Notes: generated by a model from the sequence alone, not told the origin. Counted from the stretch's first letter, positions 1 through 28,100 are shown. The stretch is 64,000 nt of DNA from Apostichopus japonicus (GCF_037975245.1 NC_092581.1:2924001-2988000), one strand, 5' to 3'. Numbers and translations are program-made.

Positions 1-371
1 TACTGTAGCCTGTTGTCATTATAGTTATTTTCAATGCTTTTCTCTAAGTTGGTGCCAGGATCCTTTGGTGTGTATTGATGCAGATAACGATTAAATTTCT
101 TTTGGCTTCTCCCTTCGCTAAACACTTTTATACAATAAATTCTCCGCATTATATATGTGCGTTCATTTTAGTCGTCTGGGTTATGGTGGACTGGCTCGAC
201 TCTACAATATCATTATACAAAAAAAAAAAAAAAAAAAAATCACGAGAAATCTGGTACATGGCATGTAGTGGACGTTAGTCACAGTCTTGCTAGAAATAAA
301 ACTCACTTCATTATTTCCGCATCTGAAAGGGTCTCCGGGTTTATTAAAACACTTCAAAAATGTAAACACTG
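1..371. other. Left edge, no gene recognised
   Basis: No exon with convincing splice sites or family similarity is visible. A run of about 20 A lies near 220-239. The open frame starting at 287 is only supported in its later part, by similarity to an exon of the gene downstream. Confidence 0.5.
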
Positions 372-462
372 TAAATTGTGGAGTTGGATTCGTTGACGAT
401 TTCCTCTTGTTATCCGAATCGGAAGATAACGGCCTGAATCACGTGATTCTTTATGGATTCTT
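372..462 (+). pseudogene. Decayed copy of one propeller exon of the downstream secreted gene
   Basis: The reading frame here contains GVGFVDDFLLLSESEDNG followed by LNHVILYG. This closely matches GVGFYGDFLLLSVPGGNG and TNHTIHYG in the exon at 11744-12040, and the DNA is alignable over the same stretch. The frame then stops at 499. None of the exons that follow in the intact gene (Ig, EGF) appear between here and 2178, so this is best read as a remnant of a tandem duplication. It could instead be an exon of a truncated neighbour extending left of the window. Confidence 0.55.
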
Positions 463-499
463 TATGGGGAGGGAAGTTCCTATCACCACCTTGTGGTGA

Positions 500-2177
500 C
501 GGGGTAGTGTGCGTGCGTTTGCTTGTGTATAGGCTATATATATATATATACTTACCTCCATGGGTATTCCGTATCGCGCCAACTTATCATGTCACGGTAT
601 AATAATGTGCACTTCGTAATTAAATCCGTTTAATTACTAGAGTCAGTTTGGATTTTTTCCTACGCCTTCAAACCTGAATAATATGCCTTAAATTAAGTGC
701 CATTCACCAGTGATATGGTCGAACGGATAGTTACAATAGCATCACCTACACAAAACCCTATAGCATCGTGGGAGGTCGTTTTATTATAGGCTCGCTAAAG
801 TAATATTGGAATTTCAATTCCACTGTTTTTCATTCCCTGTTTGCACCTCCGAAAGGAGGGTCTATACCAAACAAATCCGAAATGTGCTCAAATTGTCAAT
901 TGAAGAGAAGTACAGGTGTCTTCAAAATTTGAGCTTTTCTATGTATGTGACTGAACTTTTGATCAATTTATATGAGTAAATAGAGTCTAAAGTAGCTAAC
1001 CCTTTTATTTTATATTTTATTTTCCCTTTATTTCCTTTTGTTTGTATTATTTTAACTAAGGTTTCTGTGTGGTAAAGAGCGAAGCTTTTTTCTACTCTTT
1101 TGTATTAATTCGTTTAAATTCTTATTTATAAAAAAAAAAGCTGTATAATATATCTATAATATGCTTCTTTTTGATATGACAAGTCACACTTTCTATACTT
1201 GCTACAGGAAAAGAAGAACATTCTATAAACCGTCCTTATTCGGTGAAGATTATGTGTAAGTTTCCATACCATGACCGCTTCAAACTAATCTAAAACAGCA
1301 GAAAGTTATACACTACAAAGACCTTATATTTTCGCATCAGAGTCATCTCAAGACATTGATAATAAAAAAGGCTTTATAATTCTTTAAATCGCGTTCAATT
1401 CTCCCATATTTTACATCATCAGTAATTGATCTCAAATTTTTATATATTGACCCCCCCCCCAAGAAAAAAATATGATGATAACTGGAAACGCCCCCTCCCC
1501 CCCCAAAAAAAAAGTCAACCTCACTATCCCGAGACACGAAGAATGTAATATAAAATGTCCTTAAGACGGACGTACGTCTAGTTACATAAGTCCCAGGGTA
1601 CGAATCAAATTATTTGATTTCGTAATAGCCACTGTGTTTAATTTTCTTTTTGTGAAATACTTTGGTATCTTCTCAATAACTTAATTCACTCATTGGTGTT
1701 TAGTCATGCATAAATACGCAATCAGCTATGATAGATCCCTCGGCTTATTTATCTACAGTAGTTTTTTCTTCTTTTATCTTCTTCTCTTTCTTCTTCTTCT
1801 TCTTCTTCACATTCTTTTACAACCTCTCTTGCGGCTCTTCTATTTTGGCAAGAGGGAGCGTTTTAAGATCAGCATTCCATTTAAGCTTCTTAGAAGTGAA
1901 AGGCATGAAAGGTTTTTTTCTTCTTAGTTTGAGGATAATGAAAAGTCACTATTAAGAGCCACACCTTTATAGGTCTAGACCGTTTCTACATAGGCGTAAT
2001 GCAATCAGCTAGTCAGCAAATGTTTTATGCGGACTACCATAGCCACAAAGCCTACTGGTCAGCACAGCTCGTTCCATCTTTGCGTTGAGAGTGCGGTATC
2101 AAGCTCGTTCGGAAGTTTCTCTCGTCAATTTCTCTTCGGTGCAGGTTTGTCTCAAAATAAACCTCCCTTGACTGGGG
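500..2177. other. Intergenic or 5' flank of the secreted propeller/EGF gene
   Basis: I see no coding exon. The stretch holds a short TA repeat (about 535-550), poly-C and poly-A runs (1450-1515), a CTT-rich microsatellite (about 1765-1810), and presumably the promoter and 5' UTR of the gene whose ATG is at 2178. No TATA box or other core element could be assigned with confidence. Confidence 0.4.
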
Positions 2178-17158
<14,981 letters not shown>

Positions 17159-20112
17159 GCTGTCCCCGGCCATTTTCTATAACAACTCCCTGGTCTATCT
17201 GAGACAACTAGAAGAGTGTTCAATGTGACATGGGAAGGAGGTCATCAGGGGTCACAAGACGTCCCCCTTATCTGAAGAATGTTTTCCGTGTGCTTATTTT
17301 AAGCTTTTACACATTTTAATGTTTGTTAACATATGTATTTATAGCGAAAGTCAGTTAATAATCCTAACAATCTTTTTTTTAGTGAGATAACATTCTTCTT
17401 CACTAGTTGTGAAGAAGATTTATAATAACTAAATATTTAATTTTTAAGTCTTAGCTAATTTACTGATTTTTTTTTTATAAATCTCAATGCGTCTACGTTT
17501 GTATTATAGATATTGCAAATACTTGTTTGGCTTCTGTCGCCAGATCTCTTGAGTAACTCTTTTAAAAGTTTCCAAGTTCTGAATAACATGTTGAAACGTT
17601 GACAAACGTGGCTTCTTACTTTTGTAGCATATTATCATTCTGTAGAGTACTAGTTGTTAAATAAAGGACACCGTTCAAGGCATTGCTTTACAGTTCAAGA
17701 CAGTACGGTGTACTCGTTTAATTTATAACTTCGACGCTATCTTTACTGACTGACTATAAAACGCCAAGTGTGTATTACATGTTTAGGACTATGGAACGCC
17801 AAGTGTATAATACATGTTTATTACGACATTACACATTCCAGAGGCAACATTATGAGACCTTGTCCGGCCTTGATTTTGATGTATGAAACATCTAAGGTTA
17901 TCCGTCTCATCTCATCTAAGGTGACATCTCAAAGTCAATCAAAGTCTTGCAGTCACCACCTTAAGTATTGATACGTTTTAAACATTTTTTTATATCGAAT
18001 ATGTTTTAATATTTAATGCTACATTACTCTCATTATTGATAACAACAAACGAATTCAGCACTCGGAATTTGTTTTCATGAAGACATGGTTCAACTGATCG
18101 CATTTACGCTTGCAACAATATTTAGGTTACAATATTATTTATAGACCCTCAAAAGTAATCTGGATATTTACAAGTTACTTTTAATCCGTTTTATTGTCTA
18201 GGTCCTTAAGAATCAATATATTTTTGCACTCAATTTCCTTTTTTGGTGAGTAGTAATCTTTCGTTTGCTTTCATTTTAGGACAGCTATCGTATGCGCCGA
18301 GTGGAGAAGGTGGGGGTGGTGTGTGTGTGTGTGCGGGGGGGGGTGGGTGGGTTGAAAGAAAGAATGCATGTATGTACTTCTATATAGCTATACTTTCTTA
18401 AGGACCTGGTTCATGACAATGTCCCTCACCAGTATTGGAAATGTTTGCCTAGAACATAGTAAATTCTCTCCAGTACACAATATTAAGATTATTCCATTTC
18501 CCCATGGTCCCCCGCCCACGGGATATCATCCGTGGAGCACCCCCACCCACTGACACAAAGAATATTACAAACTAATCTAGTGTAGATCTGGTAACTATAA
18601 ATTTATTAACATGTTTAATACGGTACAACCTAAAACAGTCTATAATTCCTCGACGTACGGTTTCAAAAGTTGCAAATAATAGCACTCGGCCTCCGGGGAG
18701 ACATACCATCTTATCACCCCCTTCCCCACACACCTAGTACAACATTAAACATCCTTTAGTCGTTGACAACAAGTTAGAGGCCGCATTTGAGGCCCATGTT
18801 TTGAGGCCCAGACGCATTTGTGGCCCAGGCGCATTATTAAGAGGCAGCATTTGAGGCCCATGACACTTTTATGCCTTTCCTTTATTGAGGTTTTGCGTTG
18901 CATCTTATGAAGTAGACTACTTATATAGCCCGGTCAATATTTACCATGTGTTCAATTGTCATTTCTCACTGGTGGTCTCGAAACACCAACGGAACTGAAA
19001 TCAGGGGCGGGGGGGGGGGGAGGGTTCTCTTAATTGTCTACGATATATCAAAATTTAATTTGTGCCTAAAATTTGTGTGTAATTAAATTACACTAACTCT
19101 ATAAAATGTCAAATGTTACTCAGGCTAATACTTCACACACAAAAAATGGAAATAATGTAAATCTATTGATCAGCATATAATTCTTCGAATTCTGGGTCGG
19201 GGGGGGGGGGCAAATTCGCGAGGGATGAATTATATATGATCGTTTTCACTAAGACGTAACTATCAGATCGTTTTACCTGTTTCAAAGATATATTCCAGCC
19301 GAAAATTTATGTTTGGCAGATGAAAGAAGAATAACATAATATAATATATGTAAAACCACATTTACTCGTTCAAGAACGGACGGTTTGGTAAGCCTAACTA
19401 ATCCAAACCATCTTCAATAATGAAATTCTATCACAGACTGTGCAGCACGGGATCCAACTTTGTTTAGGTCGACTTGCCTCACTTTTTAAACTAGTTTTGC
19501 ACGATCTCAACTTCCGATTTCTCCCAGTCCTGACCAAACTCGATCCTCATTTCCTTCGCCCATTATTCAAGTACTCCTCCCCGTGCACCCCTCCCTATTC
19601 ACCACTCCCCGTGCACCCTTACTCCTTTCCTTAACTTCCCTTTCTCCCATCGCATATTCTTTTCCAACAACGAAACACAGTTCAAGTTAGAGACAGGAAA
19701 TTGCCAACGAGAAAACATAACATAAAGGACTTCCAGCATTACTGACTATTTATATTATAGCATAAACATTTGCCCGTACTTGTTTAAAGGTAAATTAACC
19801 TATAGTGTAAAATATTAGTGCTGCCAGAATACTTGCGAAGACAACTATCCCGAACAGGTAAGACAAATCTTATACCATTGAGGAGGTACTAGTCTAAATA
19901 TTACGGAAATATGAGAAGTCTAAATGTGACATCAGTAATTTTGAAGTTCTTGACATAACTATGATAGTTTGCTTTTGATCTTTGTGTCGACACTCATTAT
20001 AAGTTCAAGTGCATTCACCATGAAAGTATGAAAAGAAAAACTAAGGGAAGAGCTTCGTCTTTAAATTAACAAAATGACAGTCACCTGACATTTAAATCCT
20101 ACAGATACTTAT
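17159..20112. other. Intergenic region, no gene recognised
   Basis: Beyond the 3' UTR of the secreted gene I see no exons. It contains G-runs (18335-18350, 19007-19020, 19199-19210) and a short reiterated GCATTTGAGGCCCATG-like motif at about 18780-18865. The open frame at 19440-19634 has no recognisable domain. Confidence 0.5.
17660..17665 (+). terminator. Polyadenylation signal AATAAA of the secreted gene
   Basis: AATAAA lies about 500 bp after the stop at 17158, with no intervening recognised gene. A plausible but unproven end of the 3' UTR. Confidence 0.45.
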
Positions 20113-20463
20113 TTAAGAAAAGTCACCCAAGAAAGGGCCTGGGCACGAATAACAACCAACTTCATCCTCGCCCAACCTCAGACCCACACCACCCAAATTG
20201 ACCATTGGTATCGGCGTTCATAACAGATACCATGAAAGTATTACCCTGGCACTTCCATTGTTAGGATTACAACATCGGTTCTCGGCCTTTTGGCTAAGAT
20301 CATGTGTAGTAGCTGTTCCCTTTCGAGGGGACTCGGTGATGCACACCTGACGATGATCACACAGTCACAGTCCCGATGCAAGGGGACTGGGGTTGAGAGC
20401 GGATCAGTCGTTTGGTAGTTTGGTTTCCGTGCCCAGGTTCTTTCCTGGGCGACTTTTCCTTAA
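20113..20463. mobile_element. TTAA-flanked inverted-repeat element (MITE) carrying a U2 snRNA head
   Basis: TTAA at 20113-20116 and at 20460-20463 flank a pair of about 31-bp inverted repeats: left 20117-20147 (AAAAGTCACCCAAGAAAG then CCTGGGCACG) and the complement of right 20428-20459 (AAAAGTCGCCCAGGAAAG then CCTGGGCACG). A TTAA target site is the signature of piggyBac-type transposons. No transposase is present, so it would be non-autonomous. The middle carries a 45-nt U2 snRNA-like segment. Confidence 0.65.
20274..20318 (+). pseudogene. U2 snRNA-like 5' segment (truncated)
   Basis: The 45 nt beginning ATCGGTTCTCGGCCTTTTGG match the very conserved 5' end of U2 snRNA, including the GTAGTA branch-point-recognition element, with three substitutions. 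After CTGTTC the similarity stops: no Sm site and no U2 stem-loops III/IV can be found. A functional spliceosomal U2 gene is therefore rejected; it is a captured or derived head within the surrounding TTAA-flanked element. Confidence 0.75.
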
Positions 20464-22247
20464 AAAAGGGATTATAACATCTCTTGTCATACATGCATTT
20501 TCAGTAACTTCAGCAACGTTTGAGAAGTGAGAACCAAATGTACACAAAAATGGCTTCTTTAGAATTGCGATTTCCTGTTTGATACTTTGAATGGATTCTT
20601 TGTTATGCTAACTATCCTACATAACGCGACAGACTAATAACAGCTGTGTACCACCGCACCAACGATTGCATAACCATCCCCAATCACAATAAACATAAGC
20701 TATTTGCATGCATACAACATACACACAACGTCCTGTGTCTCTCTGCATGCCGAAGTTTGGCTGAATTTGAGAAGACAACCTTGACGTTCTGCCCTAAAAA
20801 TAGCTTCCCAGGTTTGTAATGTTCCCTGGTTTCTGAGATAAAATGCATATATTATACTAATGAAGATACGCCTGTGTAGTCATTGTTGATCGGGTTTGCA
20901 TAGCTCATTCAGTGTATCCTAGGTTATCCTATTAATTTCTAATAGGTACAGTAGGCCTAGCCTAACGTTCGGCTGAATACGTAGGTAAAGGCAAGCCCCA
21001 AAACCCTTTCTAGTTCTTTGAGTCAGGCCTATTGTTATAAGTGTACTCAAGTTAGTAACGTTACTGACAATTGTGCTACAATTACCTAGTTCGCTGTATG
21101 GGCCAGAAATAACGTCATTGATGAGACATTGGGTGGGTGTTAAAACAGACATTACATTTAGCCTACAGGACTTTTTGCTAATACTAGAGTAGGTTAGGCC
21201 TAGGTTGGTCGTCAGGTACAATTATAGAATAACCTGCCTTTCAGAAGGTCTTTTTTTTTGAGGTAGAGAAGTTTCCCCTTCATGCTTTTAAATCCAGCCA
21301 GAAAAAATACCAATTCTTTCCCATTATGACTCCCAAAGAAAAAATTTGCTGGAGGCAAGAGTTCACATGTAGTTGGTATCACTATACATGACTGTCTAGG
21401 AAATATGATATCATTGTTTGTGGAGATTGTAAACAGTAAAGAACAAACACATTAAAGACCCAGAGTGGTATGTGGTGGTTCCGCTCTGTTGGGGCCTCTA
21501 GCTCCCATTGTAGAGATGCTTAAGCGTCCCATTTTCTCTATTGTTAGTCTAACTAATTATATTCAGTTACAATATGGCCCAGGCTTCTATCATACCCACA
21601 GGGAATAATATAGTGTCCAAATGTTGTGTAGCAGGTTTGGAGATTCAGAGTTTGGTCTCTTCTGCGTGTAACACTGCTATACATATTTGCACTTATATAA
21701 TAGCAATTTGACCATTTTGTGTAGCCAAATTTTGCAATGCCATAACTTGATAAATTCTGATCTGTGGTCAGTGTTTCCCTGATTCCTTTTACCTTTATAC
21801 CAAAATTGGTTGATTGATGCCTTCAAAAGTTGCTGTTATGATGACATCATTGGTTGTAATCATGGCATGTTCTTGTAAATTTGCTTCATAGAATATTATC
21901 TTTATTGCACTGTAAACAGATAAGGAATTTTTTTTTTAAAGTGTGTTTTTATTATTTTTTCAAGATATACATTTTTTCAGGGGGGAAGCAACCAAGAATG
22001 TGATTATATATTGTTTTTTGGGGGGCTTTACATTACATTACATAAATTAAGTTTTTTAAAACAAGATAATAAAAAAAAGTGTAGTCTTTACAGATTCTAG
22101 TACATATGGTCATGTGCAATCATGTGATAGAAAGGTACTGTACAATGCTAGTGCTTACTGATACACTGTTTTTGTGTAAAATGTATTTGTTATATACATT
22201 TCTGATTAGGCAATCGTCTTATTATAAAGTTGTTCTCAACAGTAAGT
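20464..22247. other. Intergenic region upstream of SHPRH
   Basis: No coding exon recognised. The promoter and 5' UTR of SHPRH should lie here or just downstream, but no core promoter motif can be assigned. The region includes TAGGCCTAG-type motifs near 20940-21200 and T-runs near 21245 and 21930. Confidence 0.4.
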
Positions 22248-22615
22248 GAGAGCATTGTGGTCTAGCAGTTGACCTGTAATCTAAGGTTTGCAGGTTCAAG
22301 TCCTGGCCAGATCATAATGTCATTGCGTCATTGGGCAAGGCACATTATCTCCTTTGCCTCTCTTCACCCAGGTGTATAAATGGGGGCCTGCGAGGTAACA
22401 TGTTAATCTAGTTGCATGCGCTGGTTTGTGGCTGCACCCTATGGGAACTCCCCCAGGGGACACGTAGATGTGGTTCACTGTTGTGCCCCAGGAGGGTTTG
22501 TTTGAATTGTGCACATTTTGGTGTGTGGGTGTGACAAGTTACCAATGATCAGGAGTTAAGTTGTAAAGTCATTCGAGGGGACCTTGGCCTCAAACAAGAC
22601 CTTCAACTTTTAACA
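22248..22615 (+). mobile_element. tRNA-derived SINE
   Basis: The tRNA-like head has an A-box-like TGGTCTAGCAGTTGA and a B-box GGTTCAAGTCC, but no closed acceptor stem. A central conserved-looking block (GGCAAGGCACATTATCTCC, then CACCCAGGTGTATAAATGGG) follows, as found in several metazoan SINE families, and then a tail that also occurs alone at 16585-16760. The SINE sits about 0.3 kb upstream of the SHPRH start codon. Confidence 0.75.
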
Positions 22616-22904
22616 TTTTTAAGTGGCATTGGGACAGCTGTTGTGCAGTCTAGGGTTCCCAAACTCAAGAAAGAAGCACCCACATCGGTCACAGACAGCA
22701 AACTCTCTGATATGCTGTTGAGGGTGCCAAATGAAAAGCAAGACAGCCACTACCCCGGCATATTGGTGATACACCCTATATTATTGTTCTCTCATATTGT
22801 ACTCTGTTTGGAGTATAGTAAGTTAAAGAAACTGAGAAAGCCACAATTCTCTACAACTTTCCTTTTCATTTTTCTAACAATTTAGGCAAATCCCTGCTTT
22901 GAAG

Positions 22905-25193
22905 ATGGGTCATAAAAGAAAATCAAAGTCAGTACTGAAGTTCAGCGAAGAGAAAAGGAAAGCTCTCTCTTGGCATTTTCTGGATGCTGAAAACGTTGAA
23001 CCTACCACACATGCAGCCAGTTCAAGCCGAAAGGCCGAAAAGTCGGAAAATAAAGTCATCCCCCACGAGGAGGAAGTCATTTTTGACGGACCGGGCCCAC
23101 CACTCCACGTCAGTAAGGCGGTCCATCAGATGTTGTATGATCAGTGCAACTGTAGCATTAGCATATTCCATCAGGGCTACTCCAGAAGTAGAGGTGACGT
23201 TATTGGGTCAGTATTCAGTTTGAGAGTCACACTTGGTGAATATTCATGTTGGAACGGATTCAATGGGGACATCGATCACAGTTGTAGAAGGCTTCCAGAT
23301 TCGTTGCCATCGGAACCGGCGAACTTCATGATAAATTCGTCCGTCGGATTACCGTATTACATGGTTTACGACGAGGAGACGGCAACGGGTTCTGCCTCCA
23401 CTCACTCGAACGGCAGGAAGCAATCTTTCCTCTGCTTGGAGGCCAGCCTTGAGAAAGATCTAGACCTTACATTTCCAATGGATAGTGTAGAATACCTTTG
23501 CAGAGTAAACAAGGGAACTAAAATGAGGTTGGAGGTAACAGAGTTTTCACCAAACGAATCATTCCTGACTATAAACGTTTACTTGCTGAAGGGGATCTTG
23601 TCCGATCTGAAAGGTCCGTCAGATGTCCCTCCACAGAGTAAAAAAGCTAGAGATGATCGGCAACATCTGCAGTTACTTTTGGCATTCTGTTATGGATTCC
23701 ATTGTCCATGTAAGTTCAAATTTTTAGGACAAATTGGTGATGGAGCCGATCTGTCCAAATGTTAAAAAAAAAATTATTAAACAGAATAACAATAGCTGTC
23801 AATAACAAATATGCTTCTCAGGAAAAACCAGGGCATTAACCTTCATCTTGGCTATGTCAGCAAAGTTTTTTTACCCGTGACTCAAGTCACTCAAGCGACA
23901 ACCCATGGTTTTTTTTTTTCAATCTCCTTTTGGTGTTATAATATTCTGCTAAGATTGACGGCACTTGAAAATAGTTAATCATTTAAAAGGGATGTGTTTG
24001 CAGCACAGACTGAAGTTTTTAATTTCTTCCTCCTTGATAAATCCTTTTGAAATTTTTTGGTGCATGCAGAGGTTTTGCTCAAATGATTGATGATATCTTT
24101 GTATGTATGTGTGTATGTTTGTATAACAATGTGTGTATGTATGTATGTATGTTTCTTGTATGCGTGTTTGCGTGTATGCATGCAAAGCGAATTTTGCTTT
24201 AATTTTTCATATTTTGCTTTATTTTAAACTGTATATTCCTCCTGTTTAGCACCAGTTAACTTCAAGAAGCTCAGACGACTGAATCTGACGGAAGTTTTCA
24301 AGCATGTGTATGAAGCTCACAAAGAGGAGAGTTTGAGCACCAAAGATCTCTCAGTCCAACACGAGAAACTGATCCCAAACCTTCGTCCCTACCAGGTCAA
24401 CGCCGTCAGATGGATGATCGAGAAGGAGAAGGTCGCAATCTCCGATGAAGGTAATTAAATTCACTAGTTCGATTTAAGAACTTAACTTACAAAACGATGG
24501 CACTATTTATAGATCTACCGCCCAGCATACACTGCTGCACTGTGTATTTATTCTCTGTAGTGTACCTCACTTTGTTCACTTTTCAGGTATCGCATTGACA
24601 AAATGCTATGCTGTACAAGTGGCAAGATGTGTAGCAGCCTCTGTACACAGTAACCAAAATATATTATAAAGAGACAGAATACAGAGCCTTCAAACTGCCA
24701 CACAGAAAGGAAGTTAAATATTATTTATATCCCTGACTATGAAGTAGAACCCCCTCCCCCCCTGGCTTGAGTAAACAATATATTCGGTTGTATTTCCCGG
24801 TTAACAGCTCAGGTGTGTGGTCCCTACATGTTAGGTTAAAAACCGTTTGTCTGTTTGATGTACTTTGCAGTATTAAATGAAAACCTTGCAGTAATATCTT
24901 AGCTCACCAAGGGGAGTGAGGGGGGGGGGACTAGAAAAAACAATGTAACCTTGCTTAATGACCATTATCTTAATATGACTTCCTCAAGTTTACCTATTTT
25001 TTACATATTTAGGGCTGAAATTTGATCGTATCTCCCGAGGTTCGTTGTCAAGAAATAAGAATCATACTGTAGATTAAAGATAATCTTTCCTTGCAATTTT
25101 TGTTTTTATGTCAGAGTCTGGTCTTCATAAACTTTGGAAGCCACTGGAAACATTGGAAGGGAGGACATTGTACTACAATCCATTAAGTGCTCA
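22905..25193 (+). CDS. SHPRH: SHPRH exons 1-3: N-terminal region and SNF2 entry
   Basis: Exons 22905-23709, 24250-24450 and 25115-25193. Exon 1 starts [20 protein letters not shown], with the EEKR-x-x-L-x-W pattern seen at the N-terminus of vertebrate SHPRH. Exon 2 contains [17 protein letters not shown], the helicase Q-like motif. Exon 3 is a 79-nt exon ([17 protein letters not shown]) that is easily missed because its frame is closed on both sides. Confidence 0.9.
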
Positions 25194-28100
25194 GTAAGTA
25201 CTCTAGAAATAGAAATGAGAAGCTTAACATCGGAAACACAGCAAATTATTTTAATAGGGGAAGGATTAAGATCATCAAACAAGGTTCCTTGGACCCTGTA
25301 TGCACACATAACATTTAGGTACCTAGCAGAGAGGAAGCACAGTTGTGTTGTATTTGATTCAATCCACACCACACATGACCAGACCTATAGCGTCCAGACT
25401 GGACGTGGAAAGTGGTGTATGAACGGACAGCGACCGATCTAGAATTTGTCAGTTTTTTAGTCTCGGATACTTGACCGTGCAGCATATCTCTGACTAGTAT
25501 TTGACAGTTTGCTGCACGGGTGGGGCCATGACTATCTCCAGTTTTCAAATTGTCCAGTTTCTCAAAACAAAAAAATTAACCAATGACAGTTTACAATCAT
25601 AGCACTTGACATTACCTACATTTGTTTTACACTTTCAGAATTTCTACAAAGCCATTCCAGAAACTGCCTCCATCTCCCGGTGGGATACTTGCAGACGAGA
25701 TGGGCCTCGGTAAAACTGTGGAGATGCTGGCCTGCATTTTGAACAACCCTCGACCGGGAGACCAGCCTTGGCTACCTACTACAGACGTCGGTCTCATCGG
25801 TGCCAACGAAAGTGGTAATGCAGGCGACCCTCAGAGGTCAAAGGTCAAAAGCTGTAGACCTGCGTCTCAAGTTTTATCTGAGACGTCACCTGAGGGTTCC
25901 AGTGTCACGGTGCAATCTACACAGAAGAATGGTAGCAAGTTTGTTGGAAAAACAGTCAGTGAGAGTGTCATGTCAGAGGTCATTGAAAGGTCAAGGGTCA
26001 ATATGTTAGTAGCAGATACAGACAACAGTGCAATTGCATCATGTGCTGCAAGTCCGATAAGCAGTACCGAAAACGGTATTTCCGTCAGTAGCGATAGGTC
26101 AAAGGAAATTTCAAATTCAAAGGACACTTTTCCTATCACTGAACAAGAGAAGTGGAGGAATATACCACAAAGTGACTGTAGCATGGAATCAATAGTTGAA
26201 GAGATGGATAAGAAACAACTTCCGCCAGAAAGTGGTGAAGACAGCAAAGTGACCATGTCTCAGGTAGCACCAGCAAAAAATATATCTGTCAAACAGGCTG
26301 ATGAAATACAAACTCTGACAACTTCAGTACTCAGAATTTCAGGAAGTCCATCTGACGAGAAAGTAAAAGAGACACTTGTGGTTAATGCCAAGATCAAAGC
26401 CCAAACTGAGGTGCTTTGTAATGGGCATGCATTCCAGGCAACACCACAACAAGGTACGACAACCAATGGGAACGTTGAGAAAGAGCTGCCAGTTTTATTT
26501 AGTGACTCAATAAACACGCCATCGCAGGATAGGACCTTAACTCAGGAAAGTAATCATGTACGGAATAATTCTGTGTTGGTGGATCGGGCTTCGTCAGAAG
26601 TGGGGACGATTGATGACAGTTTAGATCTTTTAGAGAAAGAGAGGGGAACATGTGACAAGATTGCTATGGAAACATCAGATGGTTTAGCCATGGAAGTCGG
26701 AACAGAGGTTGGAACACAATTAAGGGAGAAGGTTAACATTGCTGGTACCGAGATGCCCATCATTTGCTCTCATCCTAAACTCGATATGGGTCCATGTGAT
26801 GTTGACATTGACCACCAAAGTATTCCATACACTTCAGAGGTTGATAGAAATCAAGACGTTTCCATGGAAACGGTTGCCAAAGAGGCTTTGACTTTGGAAG
26901 TGAAACAGATGGATTCTGTCGTGGCAATGGAAGTGGAGAATAGCGAGAAATCAGGAGAAGCAGGGAAGGACAGCGATGAGGTTGTTAGGGAAACTGGACT
27001 TGATCAAGCATCAATTTATGCAATAAAAGCTAACCCTGTCAAAAGAGTTGAAGGTTATGTCAAGGTTCTTGAAGCTGATGGGGTTCACAGAGAAGAGGAT
27101 CAATCTTGTAGCCAAGAGTCAAGAAAAAACAAGAACGAAGACGATGTTCTCGATGAAAGTACAGACCTAGACAAATCATCTCGTTCGGGTACGGTGGTTG
27201 AGAAGAAGCCCAGTAAACGGGAGAGGAAGAGAAGGACTCGCTCGACTAAAGAAGATGCCAATACAGAGACCGAAGAGTGAGCGATTTGTTTTTAAAATTT
27301 TTTTTTTTTTTCTATGTAACTTGGAACAATTTAGCTGTCAATGTTTTCAATAGTTATTCAACTGAACTTTGTCAGGCCCTCTGTCTTTTACGAATTCTCT
27401 TACACAGGCTCATTAGTTGATAAGCAGTTTGCTAACAGTTTTGTTTTATTTTAATTTTTATTTTAATGTTCTCTCTGGTTATGATTTCATATTATTATTA
27501 TATTTTCAAATTTATCCACAGATCAGCCAAAGTTAAATTTGTCTGTCTATGTGGTAAGGTGGAGGATGAACTAACCTGTGGCGGCAGTATCCAGTGCCTA
27601 GATTGTCTTAGCTGGCAGCATATCAAATGTGTCAACTGGAGTGTCACAGAATTAAATCTGCCTTCTCCCTTATTGGCCAAATACAGATGTCCGCATTGTC
27701 AAGTAAAACAGGTAAGTCAGAGGTGTTTTATTTATTCCTTATTTCTTCTTCTTATTATTTTCTTTTGGGGGGGGGGGATGATGGTAGGGGGCATACTCAT
27801 TGACAAGCCCATGTTGGAACTTGTTAAATGTACATGAGTGTATTTCATTGCCTAGTATTATATTCTCGCACAGTCTCTAGTGGCATTTTAATCTGTCGCA
27901 CAAGTAACGTATACCTTCACACTCGCCATCTGTCTAGGAGTATGTACAAGCAAAGTACACTGCTGCAATAAACTATGGTTTGCAAGTGGGCATTTTCCCC
28001 TTAAAGTAAAAGTTGTACAGGTTGGACCAATACCAAGAGTTTTTCAGTGGTCTTACAACATAAATTCATTAATTAATTAAAAACAAAATGGGCCAAGAGT

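Noticed and set aside
20274-20463. A functional U2 snRNA gene
   Set aside because: Only the first 45 nt match; the Sm site and 3' stem-loops are missing and the rest is enclosed by transposon-like inverted repeats.
22248-22320. A tRNA gene at the SINE head
   Set aside because: A and B boxes exist, but acceptor and anticodon stems do not form and a SINE body follows directly.
22643-22885. 80-codon open frame just before the SHPRH start
   Set aside because: No domain, and a 5' UTR acceptor at 22885 separates it from the ATG at 22905. It could be 5' UTR or plain flank.
25867-26517. Minus-strand open frames opposite SHPRH exon 4
   Set aside because: They are antisense shadows of a long coding exon; no independent support.
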